Part shown: one piece after another, positions 55,688-64,000 of the stretch
How positions within the stretch are numbered: the stretch's first letter is position 1
How the letters are laid out: every line of letters starts with the position of its first letter
Assembly: GCF_002261335.1 (NCBI RefSeq)
Contig: NZ_NEVL01000004.1
Span: forward strand, 744,001 to 808,000
Direction of reading: 5' to 3'
DNA: 64,000 bases
From: Bordetella genomosp. 1
GTDB taxonomy: Bacteria; Pseudomonadota; Gammaproteobacteria; Burkholderiales; Burkholderiaceae_B
Program-made: the position numbers and the translations under genes
Notes under the pieces: generated by a model
Databases searched by the model: none
The model's input: only the letters and a program-made list of their open reading frames with translations
Told to the model about the DNA's origin: nothing

Positions 55688-57013
55688 TCAGCGGGCCGGC
55701 TTGCGCTGCATCCAGCCGAGCACGGCGTAGAGCAGGATGGCGCCGAAGGTGGCGGTGCCGATGCCGCCCAGCACGAAATTGCCGAGCTTCAGGGTGAAGT
55801 CGCCCGCGCCCATGACCAGGGTCACGGCGGCGACGATGAGGTTGCGGTTGTCGGCGAAGTCGACCTGGTTCACGACCCAGATGCGGGCGCCGGCGATCGC
55901 GATCAGGCCGAACACGACCACCGACATGCCGCCCAGCACCGGGCCGGGGATGGTCTGGATCAGCGCGCCGAACTTGGGCGAGAAGCCCAGCACGATGGCG
56001 ATCAGGGCGGCCACCACGAACACCAGCGTGGAATAGATCCGGGTGACGGCCATCACGCCGATGTTCTCGGCGTAGGTGGTGACGCCGGTGCCGCCCACGG
56101 CGCCGGACACCATCGTGGCCATGCCGTCGCCCACGAAGGCGCGGCCGAGGTAGCGGTCCATGTCGCGGCCGGTCATGGCGCTCACCGCCTTCACGTGACC
56201 GAGGTTCTCGGCCACCAGGATGACGGCGACCGGCACGATCAGGCCCATCGCCTCGGCCTGGAACACCGGCGCGGTGAAGTGCGGCAGGCCGAGCCAGGCG
56301 GCCGCGGCCACGCCGGAGAAGTCGATCGGCTTGCCCAGGCCCAGGCCATTGGCGCAGATCGCATAGATCACGCAGGCCAGGATCAGGCCCACCAGGATCA
56401 GCAGGCGCTGCACCATGCCGCGCGTGGCGACCGCGATGCCGCCCACGCACAGCATGGTGACGATGGCCATCACGGCATCGAAGGTGGAGCCGCCCATGGC
56501 GCCCTTGGCCGCGATCGGCGCGAGATTCAGGCCGATCACGGCGACGACCGCGCCGGTCACAACCGGCGGCATCAGGACCTCGATCCAGCCCGCGCCACCG
56601 CCCCGGCGGTCGCCCACCGCCCAGACGATCAGGCCGATCAGGGTGTAGGCCAGGCCGCAGGCGATGATGGCGCCCAGCGCCACGCCGATGTTGGCGTTGG
56701 GGCCGGCGCCGGCGTAGCCGGTGACCGCCACCACCCCGCCGATGAAGGCGAAGCTCGAGCCCAGGTAGCTCGGCACCCGGCCGCCCACGAACAGGAAGAA
56801 GATCAGCGTGCCGATGCCCGACATCAGGATGGCGACGTTCGGATCGAAGCCCATCAGCAGCGGCGCCAGCACGGTGGAGCCGAACATGGCGACCACGTGC
56901 TGCGCGCCCATGGCGACGTTCTTGGGCCAGGACAGGCGCTCGTCGGGCGCGATGATGGCGCCGGGCACGTTGTCGTCGACCTGACGCCAGCGCGGGAAGT
57001 AGGAGTTGGCCAT
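55688..57013 (-). CDS. uraA: Uracil/xanthine permease (NCS2 family, UraA-like)
   Basis: Inner-membrane proton symporter of 441 residues with about 14 helices. NCS2 features: GAQHVVAMFGSTVLAPLLMGFDP at the start, the substrate region VILVAENLGHVKAVSAMTGRD, and GGVGTTTYAENIG-type motif (GGTGVTTYAENIGVMAVTRI). These favour the uracil branch. ATG 57013 fits the family; 57163 is an unlikely upstream start. It is divergent from the FlxA-like gene and not linked to other pyrimidine genes. Confidence 0.93.
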   Translation of the reverse strand: MANSYFPRWRQVDDNVPGAIIAPDERLSWPKNVAMGAQHVVAMFGSTVLAPLLMGFDPNVAILMSGIGTLIFFLFVGGRVPSYLGSSFAFIGGVVAVTGYAGAGPNANIGVALGAIIACGLAYTLIGLIVWAVGDRRGGGAGWIEVLMPPVVTGAVVAVIGLNLAPIAAKGAMGGSTFDAVMAIVTMLCVGGIAVATRGMVQRLLILVGLILACVIYAICANGLGLGKPIDFSGVAAAAWLGLPHFTAPVFQAEAMGLIVPVAVILVAENLGHVKAVSAMTGRDMDRYLGRAFVGDGMATMVSGAVGGTGVTTYAENIGVMAVTRIYSTLVFVVAALIAIVLGFSPKFGALIQTIPGPVLGGMSVVVFGLIAIAGARIWVVNQVDFADNRNLIVAAVTLVMGAGDFTLKLGNFVLGGIGTATFGAILLYAVLGWMQRKPAR

Positions 57014-57168
57014 GGAGGTTCCGCTCAGGAAAGGGTTGGGCGGGCGCAAGTTTAAGGGGCAGCGCAAATCCGCGGCAATGGATTTAAGTCTGCCGCGGGA
57101 CTGCCGTATTAGGGCTATCCCCAGGCCGATCTCGCGGCCCGCCTCAACCCCACCCGGGAGCACCCCGC

Positions 57169-57462
57169 ATGTCGATCTCGTCCGTCAGCAGTTCCAGCGC
57201 GATTGCCAACTTCCTGTCGCGTGGCAGCGCCGCCGAAAGCAGCAAGAGCGTCGAGGAGGATCCCACGTCGGTGCGCGCGCAACTGCGACAGTTGCAGAAG
57301 CAACTGAGCGAGATCATGCGCCAGGTCGCCAAGGTGCGCGAGAGCAATGCCACCGACGAGCAGAAGAACCGGCAGATCCAGGCCCTGAACACCCAGGCAA
57401 CGCAGATCCAGGCCCAGATCCAGAAGCTGTTGAACGAGCAGACGCAGCAGGCCCAGGGCTGA
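57169..57462 (+). CDS. FlxA-like coiled-coil protein
   Basis: Small protein of 97 residues. A Ser-rich N-terminus is followed by a long heptad region (about 36-90, VRAQLRQLQKQLSEIMRQVAK and QIQALNTQATQIQAQIQKLL) typical of the FlxA family, named from a flagellum-regulated E. coli gene. No flagellar genes are near. The function is unknown. The ATG at 57169 is preceded by GGGAG. Confidence 0.8.
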   Translation: MSISSVSSSSAIANFLSRGSAAESSKSVEEDPTSVRAQLRQLQKQLSEIMRQVAKVRESNATDEQKNRQIQALNTQATQIQAQIQKLLNEQTQQAQG

Positions 57463-57569
57463 GCCGCGGCGCGCCCATTGATCGGGCGCATCAGAAATTG
57501 TGATTGGACGCTGCCGCGAGGCAGGGTCTATGGTCTGTCGCACAAATCCAATACAAGAGGAGACAGACC

Positions 57570-58892
57570 ATGCGCATCCTGCGTCCCACGCTGGCGGCCG
57601 CGTTGCTCGCCACCTGCCTGCCCGCACTGGCCGGCACCGTGACCGTGATCACGTCGTTCCCGAAGGACCTGACCCAGGCCTACAAGACGGCCTTCGAGAA
57701 GGCCAATCCGGGCATCACGCTGGAAATCCTGAACAAGAACACCGTGGCCGGCATCGCCTTCGTGCGCGAGACGCCGGCCGGGCAGCGTCCCGAGGTGTTC
57801 TGGGCCAGCGCGCCCGACGCCTTCGAGGTGCTGGCGCGCGACAAGCTGCTGGTGAAGGCGCCGGACGCGCTCAACAAGAACGTGCCCGACAAGATCGGCA
57901 GCTACCCGATCAACGATCCTTCGGGCCTGTACATGGGCCAGGCCCTGGCCGGCTACGGCATCATGTACAACACCCGCTACCTCAAGGCGCACAAGCTCGC
58001 CGCGCCGGTGGAATGGAAGGACCTGCTGGCGCCGCAGTGGTTCGGCCACGTCGGCATCACCGCGCCGTCGCGCTCGGGCACCATGCACCTGACGGTGGAG
58101 ACCATCCTGCAGGGCGAGGGCTGGGACGACGGCTGGCAGACGCTGCTGCGCATGTCGGGCAACGCCAGCGCGGTCACCGAACGCTCGTTCGGCGTGCCCG
58201 ATGGCGTCAACAACGGCCAGTTCGCCGCCGGCCCGGTGATCGACTTCTTCGGCCTGTCGAGCAAGTATTCCAAGTTCCCGGTGGAGTTCGTCTATCCCTC
58301 GGAAACCGCGATCGTGCCGGCCAACATCGCGCTCATCGACGGCGCCAAGAACAGCGACGAGGGCAAGAAGTTCATCGCCTTCACGCTGAGCGAGGCCGGC
58401 CAGAAGCTGCTGCTCGAGCCCAAGATCTCGCGCCTGCCCGTGCTGCCCTATGACCAGCTCAAGGGCAGCATCCCCGAGGGCTATCCGAACCCGGCCGACA
58501 TCGCCAAGCGCAGCAAGGTCCACTTCGACGCGGACCTGTCGCAGTCGCGCTACTACGTGGTGCAGAGCCTCTACGACCAGACCATCACCTTCCGCCTGAA
58601 GGAGCTGCAGGCCGCGACCCGCGCCATCTACGAGGCCGAGGCCAAGCTGGGCGACAAGGCCAGGAGCGGCAAGGCCGCCGAGCTGCTGGCACAGGCGCGC
58701 AAGCTGGCCTGGGCGCCGCTGGTCGACGGCAAGCGCGCCGCCGACCCCGAGTTCCTCAAGATCTTCGCCGGCAACAAGAAGGATGCCGCGGTGAACCAGC
58801 AGATCACCAAGCTGGAAGGCGAGTGGAACGGCACGGCCCGCGCCAACTACGAAGAAGCGGTGAAGCTGGCGCGCCAGGCGGCCGCCCTCTGA
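57570..58892 (+). CDS. ABC transporter substrate-binding protein (family 1, iron/phosphonate-like)
   Basis: Periplasmic binding protein of 440 residues, longer than the usual 330-350 owing to a C-terminal helical extension (about 350-440). Signal peptide RPTLAAALLATCLPALA precedes TVTVITSFPKDLTQAYKTAFEKANPGI. The body (WASAPDAFEVLARDKLLV, YGIMYNTRYL, IALIDGAKNSDEGKKFIAFTL) resembles ferric-ion and 2-aminoethylphosphonate binding proteins and PgtC. ATG 57570 has AGAGGAGA upstream. It is first in a three-gene import operon. The substrate is not certain. Confidence 0.88.
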   Translation: MRILRPTLAAALLATCLPALAGTVTVITSFPKDLTQAYKTAFEKANPGITLEILNKNTVAGIAFVRETPAGQRPEVFWASAPDAFEVLARDKLLVKAPDALNKNVPDKIGSYPINDPSGLYMGQALAGYGIMYNTRYLKAHKLAAPVEWKDLLAPQWFGHVGITAPSRSGTMHLTVETILQGEGWDDGWQTLLRMSGNASAVTERSFGVPDGVNNGQFAAGPVIDFFGLSSKYSKFPVEFVYPSETAIVPANIALIDGAKNSDEGKKFIAFTLSEAGQKLLLEPKISRLPVLPYDQLKGSIPEGYPNPADIAKRSKVHFDADLSQSRYYVVQSLYDQTITFRLKELQAATRAIYEAEAKLGDKARSGKAAELLAQARKLAWAPLVDGKRAADPEFLKIFAGNKKDAAVNQQITKLEGEWNGTARANYEEAVKLARQAAAL

Positions 58893-58952
58893 TCCGGCGC
58901 CGGCCGCGGCGCTCGCGCCCGGCCGGCCGCCCTTCCCTGACTCCCTGCCTGG

Positions 58953-60668
58953 ATGTCCATGATGCTATCGGGCTCTTCCCGCTTGCCCGCCGGTCCCCTG
59001 TTCGCCGCGTTGCTGGTGCTCGGGTTTCTCGGCCTGTTCCTGGTGTTCCCCGTGGGCACCGTTTTCTACAGCGCGTTCGTCAACGCGGACGGCAGCTTCA
59101 CGCTGGGCCACTTCGGCGCGTTCGCCGGCCAGCCCCTCATGCGCGAGGCCTTCTTCAACAGCCTGTACGTGGCCGGCTGGTCGGCGCTGCTGGCCTCGGT
59201 GATCGCGGTGCCGCTGGCGTACTTCACGGTGCGCTTCGACTTCCGCGGCGCCCTGCTGATCCAGACGCTGGGCGTGCTGCCGCTCATCATGCCGCCCTTC
59301 GTGGGCGCGGTAGCGATGCAGCTGCTGTTCGGCCGCTCCGGCAGCGTCAACCTGCTGCTCGACGACTGGTTCGGCTTCACCATTCCGTTCATGGAGGGCC
59401 TGAACGGCGTGATCTTCGTCGAGGCGCTGCACTACTTCCCGTTCATCCTGATGAACCTGGTGGTGGCGCTGCGCAACATCGACGGCTCCATGGAGGAGGC
59501 GGCGTTCAACCTGGGCTCGCGCGGCTTCCGCCTGTTCCGCCGGGTGATCTTCCCGCTGGCGCTGCCCGGCTACGTGGCGGGCACCTCGCTGGTGTTCGTG
59601 AAGGTGTTCGACGACCTGGGCACGCCGCTCGTGCTGGGCACCACCAACATGCTGGCGCCGCAGGCCTATCTGCGCATCACGCAGGTCGGGCTCGAGGATC
59701 CGCTGGGCTACGTCATCAGCGTCATCATGATCGCCTTCTCGATCCTGGCGCTGTGGCTGTCGGCACGGGTGCTGCGCGGCAAGGACTACTCCACGCTGCA
59801 GAAAGGCGGCTCGTCGATCCAGAAGCGCAAGCTGCGCCCCACCGAATCGGTGCTGGCCTACGGCTGGATCGCGCTGGTGCTGCTGCTGGTGCTGTCGCCG
59901 CACCTGGGCGTGCTGCTGCTTTCGCTCGCCAGCGTGTGGAGCTTCGCGCCCCTGCCCGACGGCTACACGCTGGCGCACTACAGCGCGGTGTTCAGCGAAT
60001 CGCAGGGCATGATCGCCAACACGCTGCTGTACTGCGGCCTGGCCGCAGGCATCGACGTGATCCTGGGCACGGCCATCGCCTACCTGATGCTGCGCACGCG
60101 GCTGCCGGCCAGGCAGTGGCTGGATTTCCTCGCCTCGGCCGCGCTGGCGATCCCGGGCATCGTGCTGGCGATCGGCTTTCTGCGCACCTTCCGCGGCGTG
60201 GAGATCCCGGGCACCGGCACGCTGCTGACCTCGTCGTGGATCGTCATCATGATCGCCTACTCGGTGCGGCGCCTGCCCTATGCGCTGCGCTCCTGCGTGG
60301 CGGCGCTGCAGCAGATCAACGTGTCGCTCGAGGAGGCGGCCGAATCGCTCGGCGCCAGCCGCATGAGCACGATCCGCCGCGTGGTGGTGCCGCTCATGGC
60401 CGGCGGCATGCTGGCCGGCTTCGTCACCAGCTTCGTCACGGCCGCGGTCGAGCTCTCGGCCACCATCATGCTGGTGACGCGCGACAGCCAGGCCCCGATG
60501 AGCTACGGCATCTATCTCTACATGCAAAGCGCCGCCGGCCGCGGGCCGGGCGCCGCGCTGGGCGTGCTCGCCGTGGTCGCGGTGGGCATCGGCACCTATG
60601 TCTCGCATCTCCTGGTCGAACGCGCCTCCGCACGGCAGCGTCCCGCACGCAACGAGGAATCCGCATGA
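58953..60668 (+). CDS. ABC transporter permease, double-domain (FbpB-like)
   Basis: Inner-membrane permease of 571 residues made of two fused permease halves, about 12 helices. Each half carries an EAA loop: DGSMEEAAFNLGSRGFRLFRRVIFP and NVSLEEAAESLGASRMSTIRRVVVP. A fused permease of this kind is typical of Fe(III) and related family 1 importers. It follows the binding-protein gene by 60 bp and its stop overlaps the ATPase start (ATGA). Confidence 0.92.
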   Translation: MSMMLSGSSRLPAGPLFAALLVLGFLGLFLVFPVGTVFYSAFVNADGSFTLGHFGAFAGQPLMREAFFNSLYVAGWSALLASVIAVPLAYFTVRFDFRGALLIQTLGVLPLIMPPFVGAVAMQLLFGRSGSVNLLLDDWFGFTIPFMEGLNGVIFVEALHYFPFILMNLVVALRNIDGSMEEAAFNLGSRGFRLFRRVIFPLALPGYVAGTSLVFVKVFDDLGTPLVLGTTNMLAPQAYLRITQVGLEDPLGYVISVIMIAFSILALWLSARVLRGKDYSTLQKGGSSIQKRKLRPTESVLAYGWIALVLLLVLSPHLGVLLLSLASVWSFAPLPDGYTLAHYSAVFSESQGMIANTLLYCGLAAGIDVILGTAIAYLMLRTRLPARQWLDFLASAALAIPGIVLAIGFLRTFRGVEIPGTGTLLTSSWIVIMIAYSVRRLPYALRSCVAALQQINVSLEEAAESLGASRMSTIRRVVVPLMAGGMLAGFVTSFVTAAVELSATIMLVTRDSQAPMSYGIYLYMQSAAGRGPGAALGVLAVVAVGIGTYVSHLLVERASARQRPARNEESA

Positions 60669-61750
60669 AAAAAGTCAGCGTCCATTGCCGCAACATCCGG
60701 CTCTCGTACGGCAAGAACGAGGTCCTGAAGGACGTCAACATCGACGTCGAACCGGGCGAGTTCTTTGCCCTGCTCGGCCCCTCGGGCTCGGGCAAGTCGA
60801 CCCTGCTGCGCCTGATCGCCGGCTTCAACCAGCACAGCCACGGCCAGCTGCTGATCGACGGCCAGGATGTGTCGGGCACGCCGCCCTGGAAACGCAACAT
60901 CGGCATGGTGTTCCAGAACTATGCCCTGTGGCCCCACATGACGGTGTGGGACAACGTGGCCTTCGGCCTGGTCGAACGCAAGCTGCCGCGCGAGGAGATC
61001 CGCGCCAAGGTGCAGGCGGCGCTCGACCTGGTGGGCCTGTCGCAATACGGCAAGCGCCGGCCCAACCAGCTCTCGGGCGGGCAGCAGCAGCGCGTGGCGC
61101 TGGCCCGCACCATCGTGATCGAGCCGCAGGTGCTGCTGCTCGACGAGCCGCTCTCCAACCTCGACAAGAAGCTGCGCGTGCAGATGCGCCAGGACCTGCT
61201 GTCGCTGCAGCGCCGGCTCGGCATCACCACCATCTTCGTCACGCACGACCAGGAAGAGGCGATGACGACGGCCGACCGCATGGCGGTGCTGGACCACGGC
61301 GTGGTGCAGCAGATCGGTTCGCCGACCACGCTGTTCGATTACCCGGTCAACCGCTTCGTGGCCAACTTCGTCGGCACGATGAATGTGCTGGAAGGCGCGG
61401 TGCGCGAGCGCGACCGCGCCAGCGTGACCCTGGCGGTGGACGGCGTGGGCGAGCTGCAGCTGCCGGTGACGGGCGAGATCCCGGACGCGCCGCGCCTGGC
61501 GGCGAGCTTCCGGCCGCACACCGTGCAGATCGACATGGCCGATGGCCTGGGCGACGCCCGCTACGTCTGGCTGCCGGGGGTGGTCGAGGCCAGCGAGTTC
61601 CTGGGCGAGTTCACGCGCTACCAGGTGCAGGTGGGCGACCAGCGCATCACCGCCGACCAGACCCACCTGGCCGGGCTCTCGCCCTTCCCGGTGGGCGCGC
61701 CCGTGTCGGTGGGGCTGGAGCCCACGCAGATCCGGCTGCTGGCGGCCTGA
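60665..61750 (+). CDS. ABC transporter ATP-binding protein (PotA/FbpC type)
   Basis: ATPase of 361 residues. Walker A GPSGSGKST, Q-loop GMVFQNYALWPHMTVWDNV, signature [13 protein letters not shown], Walker B VLLLDEPLSNLD and H-loop TIFVTHDQEEAM are intact. A TOBE domain follows (about 270-360, RPHTVQIDMADG, VGLEPTQIRLLA). ATG 60665 overlaps the permease stop by 4 bases, so the two are coupled. It completes the importer with 57570 and 58953. Confidence 0.95.
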   Translation: MKKVSVHCRNIRLSYGKNEVLKDVNIDVEPGEFFALLGPSGSGKSTLLRLIAGFNQHSHGQLLIDGQDVSGTPPWKRNIGMVFQNYALWPHMTVWDNVAFGLVERKLPREEIRAKVQAALDLVGLSQYGKRRPNQLSGGQQQRVALARTIVIEPQVLLLDEPLSNLDKKLRVQMRQDLLSLQRRLGITTIFVTHDQEEAMTTADRMAVLDHGVVQQIGSPTTLFDYPVNRFVANFVGTMNVLEGAVRERDRASVTLAVDGVGELQLPVTGEIPDAPRLAASFRPHTVQIDMADGLGDARYVWLPGVVEASEFLGEFTRYQVQVGDQRITADQTHLAGLSPFPVGAPVSVGLEPTQIRLLAA

Positions 61751-61824
61751 GCGCGTGCGCGGCACGGGTTTGCCCTGAGGGCAAATCCGTTGCGCGCGCA
61801 ACGGCCAGTCCCTACCCTTACGCC

Positions 61825-62742
61825 ATGGAAATCTATCAGATCCGGGCCTTCGTCACGGTCGCGCGGCTGGGCAATCTCACGCGCGCGGCCGAGGCCCTGT
61901 CGCTGACCCAGCCCGCGGTCACGGCGCAGATCAAGGCCCTGGAGCAAAGCCTGGGCGTGGCGCTGTTCGAGCGCGGCGCCGGCCGCATGACGCTGTCGAA
62001 GTCGGGCGAGGCCCTGCTGCCCACCGCCGAAGCGCTGCTGGTGCTGGGCGTGCAGCTCAAGTCGGAGGCACAGCAGATGCAGGGCGCGCTGCAGGGCGCG
62101 GTCGACCTCGGCGTGCCGAGCGAGCAGCCCGACTTCCTGCGGCTGGGCGAGCTGGCGGCGGCGCTCACGCAGCGGCTGCCGCTGGTGGAGCTCAAGACCC
62201 ACGTACAGCCGGCCGCGCAGCTGCTGGAACAGGTCGGCACCGGCAAGCTGGCGGCCGCGTTCGCCATCATGGCCAATCCGCCGCGCGGCGTGCAGTGGCT
62301 GGCGCTGCGCAGCGTGCGCTACCGCATCGCGCTGCCCCGCTCGCTGGGCGACACGCTCAAGCGCGCCGGCTGGCGCGACATCGCGCAATTGCCCTGGCTC
62401 GACGGCCCGGCCGGCAGCCATACCCACCTGCTGCTGCGCGACATGTTCGAGCGCCACGGCCTCGCGCCGCGGGTCGTGATGCAGAACGACGACCAGGCCA
62501 ACCTCGATGCGCTGGTGCGCGCCGGCGCCGGCTGCGCGCTGCTGCGCGAGGAAACCGCGCTGGCGGGCGCCGCCTCGCAGGACTTCATCGTGTGGGGCCA
62601 GGCGCGCGCGGACGCCACGCTGGGCTTCTTCGTGCAGCCCGAGCGCGCTGGCGAAGCGCTCATGGTGGCGTTAAGCTCCATGATTCGGAAAATCTGGAAG
62701 CCGGGACCGGCTTCCGCACTGGCGCTCGCTTCACATGACTGA
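61825..62742 (+). CDS. LysR-family transcriptional regulator
   Basis: Regulator of 305 residues. HTH in MEIYQIRAFVTVARLGNLTRAAEALSLTQPAVTAQIKALEQSLGVALFERG, followed by the effector domain with QPAAQLLEQVGTGKLAAAF and LVRAGAGCALLREE. It lies 74 bp after the ABC importer on the same strand, so it may control it or be co-transcribed. Its end overlaps the phosphatase gene by 8 bases. Confidence 0.93.
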   Translation: MEIYQIRAFVTVARLGNLTRAAEALSLTQPAVTAQIKALEQSLGVALFERGAGRMTLSKSGEALLPTAEALLVLGVQLKSEAQQMQGALQGAVDLGVPSEQPDFLRLGELAAALTQRLPLVELKTHVQPAAQLLEQVGTGKLAAAFAIMANPPRGVQWLALRSVRYRIALPRSLGDTLKRAGWRDIAQLPWLDGPAGSHTHLLLRDMFERHGLAPRVVMQNDDQANLDALVRAGAGCALLREETALAGAASQDFIVWGQARADATLGFFVQPERAGEALMVALSSMIRKIWKPGPASALALASHD

Positions 62743-63376
62743 AATCTGGTTCATCCGCCACGGCGAAACCGACTGGAACGTTGCCCGCCGCCTGCAAGGC
62801 TGGCAGGACATCCCCCTGAATCAATCCGGCCGCAACCAGGCCGGGCTGCTGGCGCAGCGCATGCGCCAGCTCGAAGACACGCGGTTCGCGGCGCTCTACA
62901 GCAGCGACCTGCAGCGTGCGCTGCACACGGCCGAGCCGGTGGGCGAGGTGCTGGGCCTGCGGGTGCGCACCGAACCCGGCCTGCGCGAACGCGGCTTCGG
63001 CGTGCTCGAGGGCCTCGACTACGACTCGCTCGACACCAAGGCGCCCGAGGCCGCGGCGGCGTGGAAGAGCCGCGATCCGCTGCGCGCGCTCGAGGGCGGC
63101 GAAACGCTGGGGCAGTTCCAGGCGCGCATCGTGGCCACGGTCGAGGACATCGCGGCCCGCCACGAGGGCGAGCGGGTGCTGGCCTTCACGCACGGCGGCG
63201 TGCTCGACATCATCTGGCGCCAGGCCAGCGGCGTGCCGCTGAACGGCCCGCGCGATGCGGCGCTGCTCAACGTGAGCATCAACAAGGTCAGCGTGGCGCC
63301 GCGCCAGTGGCGCCTGCTCGACTGGGGCGACGTCAGCCACGTGGCCGACGAGGTCGGCGACGACGTCACGCCCTGA
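62735..63376 (+). CDS. Histidine phosphatase (phosphoglycerate-mutase-like)
   Basis: Phosphatase of 213 residues. IWFIRHGETDWNVARRLQG carries the phospho-accepting His, SSDLQRALHTAEPV the partner Arg, LRERGFGVLEGLDYD the catalytic Glu region and LAFTHGGVLDII the second His. Members include GpmB-like phosphatases and CobC. No cobalamin genes are near, so the substrate is unassigned. The start overlaps the LysR stop by 8 bases. Confidence 0.9.
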   Translation: MTEIWFIRHGETDWNVARRLQGWQDIPLNQSGRNQAGLLAQRMRQLEDTRFAALYSSDLQRALHTAEPVGEVLGLRVRTEPGLRERGFGVLEGLDYDSLDTKAPEAAAAWKSRDPLRALEGGETLGQFQARIVATVEDIAARHEGERVLAFTHGGVLDIIWRQASGVPLNGPRDAALLNVSINKVSVAPRQWRLLDWGDVSHVADEVGDDVTP

Positions 63377-63400
63377 CGGCGCCGCGGCGCCGCGGCGCGC

Positions 63401-64000
63401 CTACTTCGCGCCGATGCGCGGCTTGCGCGGCGCATTGCGCGCCAGGCGGTCGTAGAGGGCGTTGGGCAGCAGCCGCATGAGCTTGGCCACGATGCCCATC
63501 TGCCACGGAATCACCGTGTACGACACGCCCTGCGCGATGGCCTCGTAGGCCCGCTCGGCAAAGCGCTCGGCCGGCATCAGGAACGGCATGCGGTAGGGAT
63601 TCTTCGCGGTCATCGCGGTGCGGATGTAGCCGGGCGCGATCGTGACCACCTCCACGCCCGTGCCCGACAGCTCCAGCCGCAGGCTCTCGCAATAGCTCAC
63701 CACCGCCGACTTGGACGCGCTGTAGCCGCCCGCGCCCGGCAGGCCGCGAATGCCGGCCACGCTGGCAATCCCCACCAGCCGGCCGGCGCCGAGCGCGCGC
63801 ATGGGCTCGATGAAGGGCTCGAAGGTGGCCACCATCGCGAGCACGTTGGTGTCGAAGATGGCCTTGAACACGGCGTAGTCATCCGACTCGCCGGTGACCG
63901 TGCCGGCGCTGATCCCGGCGCTGGCGATCACCACGTCGACCCGCCCGTCGCAGACGCCGATGAAATCGTGCGCGGCCGCGTGCAGGGCATCGCGCTCGCG
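63401..64000 (-). CDS. Short-chain dehydrogenase/reductase (partial, N-terminus outside window)
   Basis: The frame is open from 64000 to the stop at 63401, so the gene continues past the window end. Visible are VIASAGISAG (NAG motif position), GRLVGIASVAG (catalytic Ser) and GGYSASKSAVVSYCESLRLEL (catalytic Tyr-x3-Lys). The N-terminal NAD(P) loop is missing from view. The C-terminal AKLMRLLPNALYDRLA resembles membrane-associated SDRs. It is convergent with the phosphatase gene, with 24 bp between. Substrate unknown. Confidence 0.9.
   Translation of the reverse strand, partial: RERDALHAAAHDFIGVCDGRVDVVIASAGISAGTVTGESDDYAVFKAIFDTNVLAMVATFEPFIEPMRALGAGRLVGIASVAGIRGLPGAGGYSASKSAVVSYCESLRLELSGTGVEVVTIAPGYIRTAMTAKNPYRMPFLMPAERFAERAYEAIAQGVSYTVIPWQMGIVAKLMRLLPNALYDRLARNAPRKPRIGAK

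Noticed and set aside
55280-57055. Open frame of about 590 codons opposite uraA
   Set aside because: Antisense to a well-supported permease, extreme His/Asp/Gly/Ala content and no recognisable motif.
58965-60608. Open frame of about 547 codons opposite the ABC permease
   Set aside because: Same antisense effect; the plus-strand permease has clear EAA loops and helices.

Overview
The window looks like a chromosomal segment of a beta-proteobacterium of the Alcaligenaceae (Bordetella/Achromobacter type). The support is a Bug-type tricarboxylate receptor beside a CaiB-family CoA-transferase, a pst-ppk-ppx cluster, the rlmE-ftsH-folP-glmM block with yhbY and greA close by, and very GC-rich coding in the right half. 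Species cannot be fixed from the sequence alone.

The window falls into two parts that meet at a tRNA-Pro(UGG) gene (39466-39542, minus strand). Bases 1 to about 39.4 kb are accessory, mosaic and lower in GC, and lie on the 3' side of that tRNA, as integrated islands usually do. From the left this part holds: a catabolic cassette (CoA-transferase, Bug receptor, FAH-family hydratase); a Fec-type iron uptake locus (sigma factor, anti-sigma factor, TonB receptor with a Fur box); three oxidoreductase/hydrolase genes; and a large minus-strand operon of a tripartite RND pump (outer membrane factor, adaptor, pump) followed by MipA, a metallo-beta-lactamase-fold hydrolase and a lipoprotein hydrolase. 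A TetR gene and a divergent ferredoxin gene lie just beyond the pump operon, and matching 13-bp dyads sit in both promoter regions.

From 22.1 to 27 kb is a graveyard of gene pieces: an IS3 remnant split by an IS407-like element, and fragments of MmgE/PrpD, LysR (two), a histidine kinase, a response regulator and a VOC protein. Only one small response regulator there looks intact. A MerR-TipAS regulator and a seven-gene arsenic operon (arsR, arsI, thioredoxin-type arsC, acr3, MFS, glutaredoxin-type arsC, arsH) follow. Next come a HEPN-motif protein (plus strand) convergent with a 976-residue SF2 helicase (minus strand) preceded by a 39-residue membrane peptide. This is the best candidate for an undescribed, possibly anti-phage, module. 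About 2 kb without genes separates it from the tRNA.

The right part (39.5-64 kb) is core-like. It contains the phosphate uptake operon pstSCAB and the polyphosphate genes ppk and ppx, with Pho boxes before pstS and ppk; an OlsB-like acyltransferase; glmM, folP, ftsH and rlmE; divergent yhbY; greA with a terminator hairpin in its leader; a uracil permease; a FlxA-like coiled coil; an ABC importer with a LysR regulator; a histidine phosphatase; and a short-chain dehydrogenase cut by the window end. phoU, which often follows pstB, is not next to it here.
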